A stretch of 64,000 nt of DNA from Ruminococcus sp. (GCA_021205185.1 JAJPYB010000010.1:54697-118696), one strand, 5' to 3'; positions 25,761-35,008 are shown, counted from the stretch's first letter. The notes: generated by a model not told the origin, from the letters alone. Made by a program: numbers and translations.

Positions 25761-27250
25761 TTTTGTGCGCTCCGAAATGAAGCGACCGGCAGGCCGTTTT
25801 CAGAAAACAAATTTACCTCGCCGTAGTTTACCCATTGATAGCGAACGGCAGCAACCGGTTTGTCGCTTGAAATCTCTATCTTGTCGCCAACAATGCAAGC
25901 GTCAGCGGCAGAAAAGCTTTTGCCGTCGGTTGAAATTTCAAAGCCCAACGGCTTGTCGCCGAATTTAAGGGTAAGTCCATTTGCATTTTTAAAGCTTATT
26001 ATTACTTTCTCACCGTCGTATGTAAAGCCGTCGAAGGTCGGTGCGTCTGCGTCGCAGTCAATATTATATACTTTATTGAGAGCAAGCAGAGCCAGCCTGT
26101 TTCCGACAGGCAGCTTATCTGTTGGGTGAATATTGTTAAGCTCTCCGCAGTCAAGCGCAATAGCTGTATATACGTTTTTGTTTTTTAATGCGGCGTTTTG
26201 CTGTGCCTCTCTGACTATCGGCCAGGTTTTATCGTCAGGCGCATTGCTGTAACCCATCATCGGCAAAGAAACGCAGATAAATGGTAGCTCATCATCCTTA
26301 AAATATCCTCTCCATGCTGAAATAAGCGTGTTGAAAAGAGCGTCGTAGCGTTCGCAAACTGCTGTGTCCTCCTCGCCCTGATAGAAAATAAATCCTCTGA
26401 GTGTAATCGGCGCAACACGAGAAAGCATAATGTCGTAAAGTCCGCTTAAACGAAACGGATTTGAAAGTCCCATCGGACCGGGCCAACGGTTTTCACCGCA
26501 GCACTTCAGTGCGTCCTCCCAGGAGCCATTTGGATTTTCAGCGTAAAACTTGCCAAGTCGCTCGTTCCAGCCAGCTTGATAAGCTTTATATTCCTCGTAG
26601 TCTTTAATCTGCTGCTCGGGGGTTCTGTCTCCAACCTTTTTGTCGTAGTCGATTACATATCTTGCAGTAATTTTATTTTGCTCAAGAGTTTTCCTGTCAA
26701 CCCAGCAGCTAGCTGAGGTTCCGCCTAAATTACAGCCGATTATTCCGACTACAACGTCGAGCTTTTCCTCAAGTCTTTTTGCAAAGTGATACGCAACAGC
26801 GCTCCAGTCCTTTACAGCGTCTGAAGTTCCAAGCGTCCATTCGCTGTTAGCTTCGGCTTTTAAAAGCTCGTCGTTTTCGTATTCCATTCGAGGAACGTTA
26901 TAATAGCGTATACGAGTGGATTTAGCCTGCTCGATATACCTTTCGCCGTCCTTAGCCTGCGCAAGAGTAAGCTCCATATTCGATTGACCGCCGGCGAGCC
27001 AGACCTCGCCTATTGCGATATTTTTTCTTGTTATCGTTTCAAGTCCGTTTGTAACGTAAAGCTCAACGTCACTCTTTTTCTCCATTGGCGGAAAGGTAGC
27101 TATAAATTCAGTGCCGTCAGTCTGAGCGTTTTTTACAACACCGTTAAGCGTTACTACTATATGGTCGCCGTTGTTGCAGGTTCCAAAAATGCGTATTTCC
27201 TTATCCCTTTGCAAAACCATGTAGTCTTTAAATACGGCAGCAAGTTTCAT
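25757..27250 (-). CDS. Sialate O-acetylesterase (SGNH hydrolase)
   Basis: Carbohydrate esterase of 497 residues, expected to remove O-acetyl groups from sialic acid or other sugars. The nucleophile motif GGQSNMEL is near residue 98 and the Asp/His-type block (NNIHPTDKL, with His) near residue 380, with FYQGEEDT between. No signal peptide, so it acts inside the cell on imported sugars. I start at ATG 27250, which has AAGGAG at good distance; the frame extends to 27280 but would overlap the upstream gene. Neither sialic acid catabolic genes nor a sialidase are nearby. Confidence 0.88.
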   Translation of the reverse strand: MKLAAVFKDYMVLQRDKEIRIFGTCNNGDHIVVTLNGVVKNAQTDGTEFIATFPPMEKKSDVELYVTNGLETITRKNIAIGEVWLAGGQSNMELTLAQAKDGERYIEQAKSTRIRYYNVPRMEYENDELLKAEANSEWTLGTSDAVKDWSAVAYHFAKRLEEKLDVVVGIIGCNLGGTSASCWVDRKTLEQNKITARYVIDYDKKVGDRTPEQQIKDYEEYKAYQAGWNERLGKFYAENPNGSWEDALKCCGENRWPGPMGLSNPFRLSGLYDIMLSRVAPITLRGFIFYQGEEDTAVCERYDALFNTLISAWRGYFKDDELPFICVSLPMMGYSNAPDDKTWPIVREAQQNAALKNKNVYTAIALDCGELNNIHPTDKLPVGNRLALLALNKVYNIDCDADAPTFDGFTYDGEKVIISFKNANGLTLKFGDKPLGFEISTDGKSFSAADACIVGDKIEISSDKPVAAVRYQWVNYGEVNLFSENGLPVASFRSAQN

Positions 27251-27260
27251 GTCATTCTCC

Positions 27261-28499
27261 TTATTTTCGTGCGTTTGCAAGCATCAGCTTGATTCTGTTC
27301 TCCTGGTTTACCTTTGTAGCTCCCGGGTCGTAGTCGATAGCTACAATGTTAGCGTTCGGGTAAGCCTGCTTGATAGCTCTGCTCATTCCCTTTGCAACTA
27401 TGTGATTTGGCAGACAGCCAAACGGCTGAGTGCAAATGATATTTTCTGTTCCTGTTTCAGCAAGAGCTGCCATTTCAGCGGTTATAAGCCAGCCCTCGCC
27501 CATTTTTACGCCTTGATTTATATACTTGTCAGCGTATACTCTTAGCTCCTCAAAGTCGTGAGGCGGGAAAAATTCTCCATGCTCCTCGATTACCTTTATC
27601 TGCTGCTTCTGGAACTTGTAAAGCACATCATATCCGATGTCAAACGCCATTGTTCTCGCTGTAAATTTGTCGTAAAGCCGCTTGTCGTTAATTGAATCGG
27701 AAGCGCAATACAAAACAAAGTCCAAAAGGCCCGGAACGTAAGGCTCACAGTTTTCAGAAATCAAAAACTCGTTCAGGTGGTTGTTCGCAAGAGGGGAGTA
27801 TTTAACGTAAATTTCCCCGACAATACCAACTCTCGGCTTCTTTTCCTTGGTTCTGGGAATTGCTTTAAAATCGTCGAGAATTTGTCGGTATAGCTTTTTG
27901 GCATTGAAGTATTTATTGTTCTTTAGCGCAAACGACAGCTTCTTTTGCCAGTGATCCAGAACCCTGTCAGTATCGCCTTGGTTTATCTCATAAGGACGGC
28001 ATTGGTTATAAAGAAGCATTAAAAGGTCGCCGTACATAACAGCGTAAATAAGCTTGATTCCAACGCTGGGCGTTATTTTAAATGATGATTCCTTTTCAAG
28101 TCCTGAGAAGTTAAGCGAAATTACAGGAACCTGCGGAAAATCAGTAGCAAGCGCCTTACGAAGCAGGTGAATGTAGTTTGAAGCTCTGCATCCGCCGCCC
28201 GTCTGAGTAATCATCAAAGCGGTTTTGTTTACGTCGTACTTCCCACTTTTTAAAGCCTCCATAAACTGACCTATTACCAAAAGAGCAGGGTAGCAGGCGT
28301 CGTTGTGAACATTTTTAAGTCCCTCGTCTATAACGCTTCTTGTAGAGGTCTGCAAAAGCTCAAGCTTGTAGCCGTACTCCTCTAAGATTGCAATTATAAG
28401 CTTAAAGTGGATAGGAAGCATATCAGGAACAAGAATGGTGTATTCCTTTTTCATTTCCTCTGTCAAAATCACCTTGTTGATTCTGTTAGAGCCTGACAT
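27261..28499 (-). CDS. 2-hydroxyacyl-CoA dehydratase-like protein
   Basis: Protein of 412 residues related to the HgdB/DUF2229 group of 2-hydroxyacyl-CoA dehydratase components. Three conserved Cys contexts are visible: NDACYPALL (near 58), TGGGCRAS (near 99) and QPFGCLPN (near 363), candidate ligands of a 4Fe-4S cluster. In many clostridia this region is fused to the activase; here it is a separate gene with its own GGAGGG site, its ATG directly following the activase stop (TAAATG). The substrate is unknown; no CoA-transferase or electron-transfer flavoprotein is beside it. Confidence 0.8.
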   Translation of the reverse strand: MSGSNRINKVILTEEMKKEYTILVPDMLPIHFKLIIAILEEYGYKLELLQTSTRSVIDEGLKNVHNDACYPALLVIGQFMEALKSGKYDVNKTALMITQTGGGCRASNYIHLLRKALATDFPQVPVISLNFSGLEKESSFKITPSVGIKLIYAVMYGDLLMLLYNQCRPYEINQGDTDRVLDHWQKKLSFALKNNKYFNAKKLYRQILDDFKAIPRTKEKKPRVGIVGEIYVKYSPLANNHLNEFLISENCEPYVPGLLDFVLYCASDSINDKRLYDKFTARTMAFDIGYDVLYKFQKQQIKVIEEHGEFFPPHDFEELRVYADKYINQGVKMGEGWLITAEMAALAETGTENIICTQPFGCLPNHIVAKGMSRAIKQAYPNANIVAIDYDPGATKVNQENRIKLMLANARK

Positions 28500-31439
28500 T
28501 TACTTTCCCTCCTTTTCTTCCATTGAAGCTACCAAGCTTCTCAGTCTGATTTTGGCCGCTCCGAGATTGTTTATCTCGTCAATCTTAAGCTGCGTGTAAA
28601 GCTTTCCCTTTTCCTCAAGGATAGCTCTTACCTCGTCTGTTGTAACAGCGTCAATTCCACAGCCGAAGGATACAAGCTGAACTAATTGCATATCAGGCTG
28701 AGTGGTAACATACTGAGCCGCTCTGTACATTCTCGAATGGTATGTCCATTGGTTCAGTACGTCCAGCGGCGGAACAGGATTTAAAGCCGCTACGCCGTCC
28801 TCGGTTACAACTGCCAGTCCCAATGAAGCTATAAGCTTGTGTATTCCGTGATTTATTTCAGGGTCGATGTGGTAAGGTCTGCCGGCGAGGACAATAATCT
28901 TCTTGCCCTGCTTTCTTGCGTCAAGAATTATTTCCTGCGTTTTGGCTTCAACCTTCTTGCGGTATCTTACCTGTTCGGAATACGCCTTGTTGAGAACAGC
29001 GTAAACCTGTTCCTTTGTAATTCCAAAGCGGTGAAGCGCTCTCGCTAAAGCCTTAGCCGTGTGATTTTTTCTGTTTATATCAAGATACGGATAGATAAAG
29101 TTCTGGGCGTTAAGCTGCGGCATATTCGCCTTTAAAAGCTCAGGATAATAAGCGACAACAGGGCAGTTGTAGTGGTTATCCGAGCCGCCCTCGTCGACGT
29201 TATAGCTCATACACGGATAGAAGATAAAGTCAACGCCCTTTTCAAGCAAGCTTATAATATGTCCGTGAACAAGCTTCGCAGGGTAGCATACCGTATCGGA
29301 CGGAATAGTCTGCTGACCCTTGTAGTATGTCTGCCTTGTGGATTCCTCGCTCAAAACGACTTCAAAGCCCAAAGAGGTAAATACAGTATGGAAAAACGGC
29401 AGCAGATCGTAGTAGGAAAGCGCCAATGGCAAGCCAACCTTAGCGATTGGCTTTTTAGGCTTAACACTTTCAAAATCACGAAGCAGCTGATACTTGTATT
29501 CAATAGTATTTTCGCCGAGATCGCTCTTCTTTATTCCTGCGCCCTTTTCACATCTGTTTCCAGAAATAAAGCGGTGTCCGTCGTTAAATTTTATAATAGT
29601 TAAGTTGCAATGCGCTGTACAGCCGCCGCAGACAGCGGCAGTTGAGGTGTAAGAAAAGTCGTTTAACGCTTCTTTTGAAATAAGGGTGGACTTAAAGTCT
29701 TCGCCTGTCTTTTCTTTAGCGTAAAGAGCGCAGCCGAACGCACCCATCAGTCCTGCGATAGCAGGTCTTGTAACATTTCTGCCAAGCTCCTTTTCAAACG
29801 CACGCAGCACAGCGTCGTTTAAAAATGTTCCGCCCTGAACCACTATATTTTCGCCAAGCTCGTCGATGCTTTTTGCTCTGATAACCTTGTAGACAGCGTT
29901 TTTGATGATTGATGAGGAAAGTCCTGCTGAAATGTCCTCAACGCTTGCGCCGTCCTTTTGCGCCTGCTTAACAGAGCTGTTCATAAATACCGTGCAGCGG
30001 CTTCCAAGCTCAACTGGCGCCTTTGCGAAAAGTCCGATTCTTGCAAAGTCTGCAATCTCATAGCCCAAAGCCTTAGCGAAGGTCTGAATAAACGAGCCGC
30101 AGCCGGACGAGCAGGCTTCGTTCAGCATAATGCTGTCGATAGCGTTATTTTTGATTTTAAAGCACTTTATATCCTGACCGCCGATGTCAATGATAAAATC
30201 GACGTTCGGGCAAAAGTGCGAAGCGGCTTTAAAGTGTGCAACAGTTTCAACAATTCCAAAATCTACACCAAGACCTGCTTTGATAAGATCCTCGCCGTAG
30301 CCTGTAACTGCCGACGCTTTTATGTTTATGCGATCTCCCGAGAGGGAGTAGATTTCCTTTATCTTTTCGGAAATAATATCAAGCGGCTGACCCTTGTTTG
30401 AGCAGTAGTGGTTAAACAAGAGCTTTCCGTCCTCAGTTATCAAAACAAGCTTTGTCGTTGTAGAGCCTGCGTCAATTCCAAGATAAGCGTCGCCCTTATA
30501 GGTTTTTATGTCCTCGTACTTGAGGTCGCTTTTCTTGTGACGCTCAACAAACTCTATGTAGTCCTCCTGAGTTTCAAATAGCGGGTCGGAAACTACTATA
30601 TTATCGCTTGCCTTAGCGTTGATTATCTTTTCGAGAGCCTCGTCTATTGTCATTGGTTTGCTTATTTCCTCAGCCTGAAGAGCTGAGCCGTAAGCCATAA
30701 AGCAAGGTGCAAGGTCAGGGAAAACTGCGTGCTCGTCGTCAAGCTTCAGCGTTGTGACGAACGCTTTTCTGAGTGCGCTTAAAAATGATAAAGGTCCGCC
30801 TAAAAACAGTACCTTTCCGTCAATTTTTCTTCCCTGCGCCAGTCCTGAAACCGTCTGGTCAACTACCGCCTGAAAAATAGAAGCGGCAATGTCCTCCTTT
30901 TTAGCGCCCTGATTTAATAGCGGCTGAATGTCGCTCTTTGCGAAAACCCCGCACCTCGAAGCGATAGGGTAGAGCTTTGTGCTTTTAAGAGCGAGGTCGT
31001 TAAGCTCGTCGGGCGTTACGCCTAAAAGAGTTGCCATCTGGTCTATAAATGCGCCTGTTCCTCCGGCACACGATCCGTTCATTCTCTGCTCAACGCCACC
31101 TGTCAGGAAGATAATCTTTGCGTCCTCTCCTCCAAGCTCAACTACCACGTCAGCGTCTGGATATGTCTTATTTACCGCAACAAAAGCCGCATAAACCTCC
31201 TGAGTGAAGTCTATACCGCTTGTGTTTGCAATTCCAAGTCCTGCTGAACCTGTAATCATGATTTTAAATTTATCGTCAGGGAAATCCTTGCTGATTTCCC
31301 GAAGCTGCTCAGCAACAGTTTCCTTTACTCTTGAAAAATGACGTTCGTATTTTGTTCTTATTATTTCTCCGTCGACCAATATTACAGTTTTTACAGTCGT
31401 TGAACCGACGTCAATTCCTAAACAATATACTTTTTCCAT
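28500..31439 (-). CDS. Double acyl-CoA dehydratase activase (ATP-dependent archerase)
   Basis: Protein of 979 residues. Two ASKHA ATPase domains of the BcrAD/BadFG type are in tandem: domain 1 (about 4-255) with LGIDVGSTTVKT and GSCAGGTGAF, domain 2 (about 320-575) with LGIDAGSTTTKL and EACSSGCGSF. The cysteines in the latter motifs correspond to the ligands of the shared 4Fe-4S cluster. The remainder (about 660-979) is a DUF2229-like domain. Known small activases (HgdC) use ATP to push one electron into a dehydratase; the large tandem forms have no well-defined substrate. AAGGAG precedes ATG 31439. It is the first gene of the minus-strand run. Confidence 0.88.
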   Translation of the reverse strand: MEKVYCLGIDVGSTTVKTVILVDGEIIRTKYERHFSRVKETVAEQLREISKDFPDDKFKIMITGSAGLGIANTSGIDFTQEVYAAFVAVNKTYPDADVVVELGGEDAKIIFLTGGVEQRMNGSCAGGTGAFIDQMATLLGVTPDELNDLALKSTKLYPIASRCGVFAKSDIQPLLNQGAKKEDIAASIFQAVVDQTVSGLAQGRKIDGKVLFLGGPLSFLSALRKAFVTTLKLDDEHAVFPDLAPCFMAYGSALQAEEISKPMTIDEALEKIINAKASDNIVVSDPLFETQEDYIEFVERHKKSDLKYEDIKTYKGDAYLGIDAGSTTTKLVLITEDGKLLFNHYCSNKGQPLDIISEKIKEIYSLSGDRINIKASAVTGYGEDLIKAGLGVDFGIVETVAHFKAASHFCPNVDFIIDIGGQDIKCFKIKNNAIDSIMLNEACSSGCGSFIQTFAKALGYEIADFARIGLFAKAPVELGSRCTVFMNSSVKQAQKDGASVEDISAGLSSSIIKNAVYKVIRAKSIDELGENIVVQGGTFLNDAVLRAFEKELGRNVTRPAIAGLMGAFGCALYAKEKTGEDFKSTLISKEALNDFSYTSTAAVCGGCTAHCNLTIIKFNDGHRFISGNRCEKGAGIKKSDLGENTIEYKYQLLRDFESVKPKKPIAKVGLPLALSYYDLLPFFHTVFTSLGFEVVLSEESTRQTYYKGQQTIPSDTVCYPAKLVHGHIISLLEKGVDFIFYPCMSYNVDEGGSDNHYNCPVVAYYPELLKANMPQLNAQNFIYPYLDINRKNHTAKALARALHRFGITKEQVYAVLNKAYSEQVRYRKKVEAKTQEIILDARKQGKKIIVLAGRPYHIDPEINHGIHKLIASLGLAVVTEDGVAALNPVPPLDVLNQWTYHSRMYRAAQYVTTQPDMQLVQLVSFGCGIDAVTTDEVRAILEEKGKLYTQLKIDEINNLGAAKIRLRSLVASMEEKEGK

Positions 31440-31641
31440 TTTCTAATTCTCCTTTTAAAATCCTGTACAAATAAGGATAATGTTGTTTGCTGTTCAAAGC
31501 AACCAAAGCGAAAGAAAAGCTTAAATCGCCAGGTGCAACTATTATATCACAAAGACCTAAAAAAAGAAAGCGTTTTTATAAAAATAACACGCTTTATCTT
31601 CAGGAATTTTTTTGAAAGTCAATATTTTTGGCTGATTTTGC

Positions 31642-31670
31642 TTGCAATTTTTTTGTCTTTGTGCTACAAT
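31642..31670 (+). promoter_or_regulatory. Promoter of tRNA-Leu
   Basis: TTGCAA (31642-31647), 17-nt spacer, TACAAT (31665-31670). The start point would be near 31677, so the tRNA precursor would begin with about 130 nt of CTAG-rich leader. Confidence 0.65.
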
Positions 31671-31673
31671 AAG

Positions 31674-31808
31674 CTAGTTGCTAGACGCTAGTCGCTTAGA
31701 GGCTAGAAGATTGCAAGCACTACATAGTGAATCACTGAAAGTAAAGCTGAAAGTAGCATAGAATAATCTAGTTATCTAGCATCTAGTATCTAGAATCTAG
31801 TCCCTAGA
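31674..31808 (+). repeat. CTAG-rich repeat cluster 2, in the tRNA-Leu leader
   Basis: Ten CTAG tetranucleotides in about 135 bases. The right part is close to a 7-nt periodicity, with five consecutive TCTAG units (31770-31805) whose two or three variable bases differ each time. It lies between a good promoter and the first base of tRNA-Leu. The remaining sequence from 31440 to 31640 is AT-rich with a small hairpin and no gene. Confidence 0.6.
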
Positions 31809-31809
31809 C

Positions 31810-31896
31810 GCGGATATGGCGGAATTGGCAGACGCGCATGGTTCAGGTCCATGTGAAAGCAATTTCATGGGGGTTCAAGTCCCCCTATCCGCACCA
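31810..31896 (+). tRNA. tRNA-Leu (anticodon CAG)
   Basis: Acceptor GCGGATA pairs with TATCCGC; CCA is encoded at 31894-31896. The anticodon loop TTCAGGT gives CAG, a long variable arm (GTGAAAGCAATTTCAT region) marks a class II tRNA, and the T arm contains GGTTCAAGTCC. Confidence 0.96.
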
Positions 31897-31900
31897 AGTA

Positions 31901-31934
31901 ATCCATGATGAGTTATCTCGTCATGGATTTTTTT
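31901..31934 (+). terminator. Terminator after tRNA-Leu
   Basis: Stem ATCCATGA / TCATGGAT with a 12-nt loop, followed by seven T residues, starting four bases after the encoded CCA. Confidence 0.85.
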
Positions 31935-31944
31935 GTCTTTGAAT

Positions 31945-32610
31945 TTAAAGCCGCCAATCAATCGGCTCAATGCCGTTTGCGGTAAGGAACTCGTTTACCC
32001 TTGAAAAGTGCCTGCAGCCGAAAAATCCGTTGAATGCGGAGAGCGGCGAGGGGTGAACCGTTTCAAAAATGCCGTGGATAGGGTTTGTGATAAGAGGCTT
32101 TTTCGCTCTTGCGTTTGCTCCCCAAAGAATAAAAGCTGTCGGTGTTTGCTTCTGATTAAGCTTTATAATAACTTCGTCGGTAAGCTGCTCCCAGCCTTTT
32201 CCCTTGTGAGAAAGCGGCTTGCCCTCACGAACTGTAAGGGTAGTGTTTAAAAGCATAACGCCTTCGTCTGCCCAATGTGTGAGAGTTCCGTTTTTCGGCG
32301 GCGGATAGCCTAAATCTGATTGAAGCTCCTTAAAGATATTTTTTAGGCTTGGCGGCTGCGTAACGCCTTTCTTGACTGAAAAGCAAAGTCCGTGAGCCTG
32401 TCCCTTGCCGTGATATGGGTCCTGCCCGAGAATAACAGCCTTTACCTTGCTGTAAGGGGTGTGCTTGAAAGCGTTGAAAATATCATACATATCGGGGTAG
32501 ACATTGTAATGAGCATATTCGTACTTTAAAAATTCCCTGAGATTCAGGTAGTATTCTTTTTTAAATTCCTCCGCTAAAATGTCGTCCCAGTCGTTTCCAA
32601 TGTGTACCAT
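31945..32610 (-). CDS. ung: Uracil-DNA glycosylase
   Basis: Family 1 uracil-DNA glycosylase of 221 residues that excises uracil from DNA. The water-activating loop GQDPYHG is near residue 61, the uracil-binding FSVKKG block follows, and the DNA-intercalating loop HPSPLSA is near residue 187. The length is normal. AAGGAGGG precedes the ATG. It is convergent with tRNA-Leu and 24 nt downstream of a very small membrane protein gene. Confidence 0.97.
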   Translation of the reverse strand: MVHIGNDWDDILAEEFKKEYYLNLREFLKYEYAHYNVYPDMYDIFNAFKHTPYSKVKAVILGQDPYHGKGQAHGLCFSVKKGVTQPPSLKNIFKELQSDLGYPPPKNGTLTHWADEGVMLLNTTLTVREGKPLSHKGKGWEQLTDEVIIKLNQKQTPTAFILWGANARAKKPLITNPIHGIFETVHPSPLSAFNGFFGCRHFSRVNEFLTANGIEPIDWRL

Positions 32611-32634
32611 TGCGCCCTCCTTGTGGGGTGTTTT

Positions 32635-32739
32635 TTAAACTCCGGTCGCTCCGCTTAAAGCAGCGCCTATAACTATTCCCATAATCATAACTGCGACAAT
32701 TGCAATAATAATTATTCGTGTCAGTAAATTCTTGTTCAA
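32635..32739 (-). CDS. Predicted 34-residue membrane protein
   Basis: Too short for routine gene calling. The frame starts at a TTG (32739) with GAGGAG eight nt upstream and overlaps the stop of the preceding gene (TTGA), the pattern of translational coupling. The peptide begins MNKNLLTR, then has one long hydrophobic segment (residues 9-28, Ile/Val/Ala-rich) and ends SGATGV. No homologue is known to me. It may be a small partner of the single-pass membrane protein encoded just upstream. Confidence 0.5.
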   Translation of the reverse strand: MNKNLLTRIIIIAIVAVMIMGIVIGAALSGATGV

Positions 32740-33620
32740 TTGCTTGTCTCCTCCTCATAATGAGTTGTAAAATCCTCGACCAGCTGATCCATTATTTCCT
32801 TGGCGGTATCGAAATTTTCCTGCATCTCCGACTTGCTGTCCTTCAGCGTTTTAACAGGCTCTCTCATAGCGATGTACATATCGTCAGGGAAGTCGCTTTC
32901 CCATTTGAGCTTTTTCTGAACGTACTCGCCTGTCAGGTGAAGTCCATTTTCGTCTACAAGCTCAGAGTCGTAATATTCCGTCAGGTCGGCGAACGCTTCT
33001 GCAACGCCCGATTCGTCGGATAAAATTGCTTCGTCAGAAACAAAGAAAATAATATCCGCAGTCTGAAGATTAGCCTGAATGACAGACTGATATTTTTCGG
33101 TGGTTGTGTAGTCGGTAACGTCTGAGGTTATCGGCGCTTCAATTACCTGAACATAAACCTCGCCGTCGCCGTTTAAGTCCTCGCAATATTCCTCAAACAA
33201 ATCCTCAAGCTCGTCTGTGCGGTTTATAAGTCCGTTGTTGCAGGTCATAATAATCTGCATATCAGGATCCGTCCTTGAGAGAGTATCATAAGTTATGTAT
33301 GCGAAAACCGCTACGAAAAACAGTACCAGCAAAATTATATATTTGTTGTGCCACCAGAAATTTTTAACCCACGCCATTCCGTGAAGCTCAATTTTTTCCT
33401 CGTGAACCTCTTTGATAATATCACTGTCGGTAATTGCGCCGTTTTTAAGCTTTACAAGCTCAAGGTGTTCCTCCTGAAGCTTCTTTTCGTATTCCTTACG
33501 GTCCTTAGCTTCCTGCTCCTTGCGCCTTTTTTCTTCTTCTATAGCGGCTTTTTGTTGTTCTATTCTTTCTAGCTCGTACTGGCGATCTTCGTCGTTCAGC
33601 AAATCTTTTTTATCATCCAT
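32736..33620 (-). CDS. Single-pass membrane protein with coiled-coil head
   Basis: Protein of 294 residues that I do not recognise. The N-terminal third (about 1-65) is highly charged with Glu/Lys/Gln heptads and probably forms a cytoplasmic coiled coil. One membrane helix follows (about 92-112, IILLVLFFVAVFAYITY), then an acidic external domain of about 175 residues. No signal peptide or catalytic motif is evident. GAGG lies nine nt before ATG 33620. It is divergent from folC and coupled to the 34-residue membrane ORF. Confidence 0.7.
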   Translation of the reverse strand: MDDKKDLLNDEDRQYELERIEQQKAAIEEEKRRKEQEAKDRKEYEKKLQEEHLELVKLKNGAITDSDIIKEVHEEKIELHGMAWVKNFWWHNKYIILLVLFFVAVFAYITYDTLSRTDPDMQIIMTCNNGLINRTDELEDLFEEYCEDLNGDGEVYVQVIEAPITSDVTDYTTTEKYQSVIQANLQTADIIFFVSDEAILSDESGVAEAFADLTEYYDSELVDENGLHLTGEYVQKKLKWESDFPDDMYIAMREPVKTLKDSKSEMQENFDTAKEIMDQLVEDFTTHYEEETSN

Positions 33621-33755
33621 GACATTAACCTCGAAATTTAAAAATCATTGCAATTAGTATAAACTATAATTGTGAATACCTTGTGAACAAAAGCGCTTTA
33701 CATTAAATCAGTTATGTGCTAAAATTCTAGTGTATTAAGATAAAGAGGTAGAGAT

Positions 33756-34988
33756 ATGTCATATTGCGAATTTATAAACTCGTTTACAAAGGGCGGTAAG
33801 CCTGTAAGCGATCTGTCAAGAATAAAAGACCTTTTGGATAGATTGAAAAATCCCGAAAGGGAGCTTTCCTTTGTTCACATTGCAGGAACAAACGGAAAAG
33901 GCTCAACCGCTCAGATGCTTTATGAAATTTTGCTGAATGCAGGCGTCAGAGTCGGCCTTTTTACGTCGCCGTATATAATAGATTTTACCGACCGCATTCG
34001 CTTTATGGGAAAAAATATTTCAAACGAAGAGTTTGAAAAATTACTGCCGCAAATTAAAGCGGCGGTAAGTGGAAGCAATTATTCTCAGTTTGAAATTACT
34101 ATGGCGACAGCTTTTTTGTACTATAAATCGGTAGGAGCTGAGGTGGTTGTGCTTGAAGCGGGCCTTGGAGGTAAGCTTGATAGCACCAATGTGATTGAAA
34201 ACGTCTTGCTGTCTGTTATAACCTCGATCAGCCACGACCATATGGGCGTTTTAGGCAATACGCTAAAGGAGATTGCCGCTCAAAAGGCAGGAATTATTAA
34301 GTGCGGCGTTCCTTGCGTTCTGGCAAACGACAACGCAAGCGAGGTTGTAAACGTAGTGAGTGAAAAAGCTAAGGCGCAAGGCGCAGATCTTTTGATTCCG
34401 GATGCCGACAAGCTCATAAAGCTTAGTGATATGACCTTTGGCGGCGAGTTTTTATATAAGGACAAGCGGTACTCTTTGTCTATGTCGGGCGAGCATCAGG
34501 TTACAAACGCTTTAAACGCTATCGAGGGCGCAAAAATTTTAAAAAATTACTTCTCAATTACCGATGAGAATATATATGAAGGAATCAGGAACGCCAAGGT
34601 TGTGGGAAGATGTGAAATTGTAAGACGATCGCCGATTGTCATTTTAGACGGCTGCCATAACGACGGCGGAGCAGCGGCACTTTCAAAAGTTTTAAAAAAC
34701 GTGCCGAACCCGACGGCGATTGTCGGAATGCTTAAAAGCAAGGACGCTAAAAATGCGATTTTACCGCTTTTGCCAATCTGCAAAAGATTTATTACCGTTT
34801 CGGATTTTAACCCTAACGCCTATTCTTCCGCTGAGCTTTGCAATATAATTTCAAGCCTTGGCGCAATGGCGAGCGTTGGCGACGGAGTAGAGAAGGAATA
34901 CAAAAAAGCTCTGCGGGGTGAGTATTCAAACGCTGTAATTTTCGGCTCGCTTTATCTTGTCGCCGACATCAAGAAAAGAAAAATATAA
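33756..34988 (+). CDS. folC: Folylpolyglutamate synthase / dihydrofolate synthase
   Basis: Mur-ligase-fold enzyme of 410 residues that adds glutamate to folates, and in many bacteria also makes dihydrofolate. The ATP loop HIAGTNGKGS is near residue 47, the TSPYIIDFTDRIRFMG block near 76, and EAGLGGKLDSTN near 137, all FolC features; the C-terminal Mur domain shows LDGCHN (about 300). AAAGAGG precedes the ATG. It is monocistronic, with a terminator right after and a likely promoter (TTTACA, about 17 nt, TAAAAT) near 33698-33725. Confidence 0.95.
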   Translation: MSYCEFINSFTKGGKPVSDLSRIKDLLDRLKNPERELSFVHIAGTNGKGSTAQMLYEILLNAGVRVGLFTSPYIIDFTDRIRFMGKNISNEEFEKLLPQIKAAVSGSNYSQFEITMATAFLYYKSVGAEVVVLEAGLGGKLDSTNVIENVLLSVITSISHDHMGVLGNTLKEIAAQKAGIIKCGVPCVLANDNASEVVNVVSEKAKAQGADLLIPDADKLIKLSDMTFGGEFLYKDKRYSLSMSGEHQVTNALNAIEGAKILKNYFSITDENIYEGIRNAKVVGRCEIVRRSPIVILDGCHNDGGAAALSKVLKNVPNPTAIVGMLKSKDAKNAILPLLPICKRFITVSDFNPNAYSSAELCNIISSLGAMASVGDGVEKEYKKALRGEYSNAVIFGSLYLVADIKKRKI

Positions 34989-35008
34989 TAGAATTTTGTC
35001 AAAGCTGC

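Noticed and set aside
28500..31439. Interpreting the activase and dehydratase as a 2-hydroxyglutarate fermentation operon
   Set aside because: hgdA/hgdB subunit pairs, glutaconate CoA-transferase and decarboxylase genes are absent.
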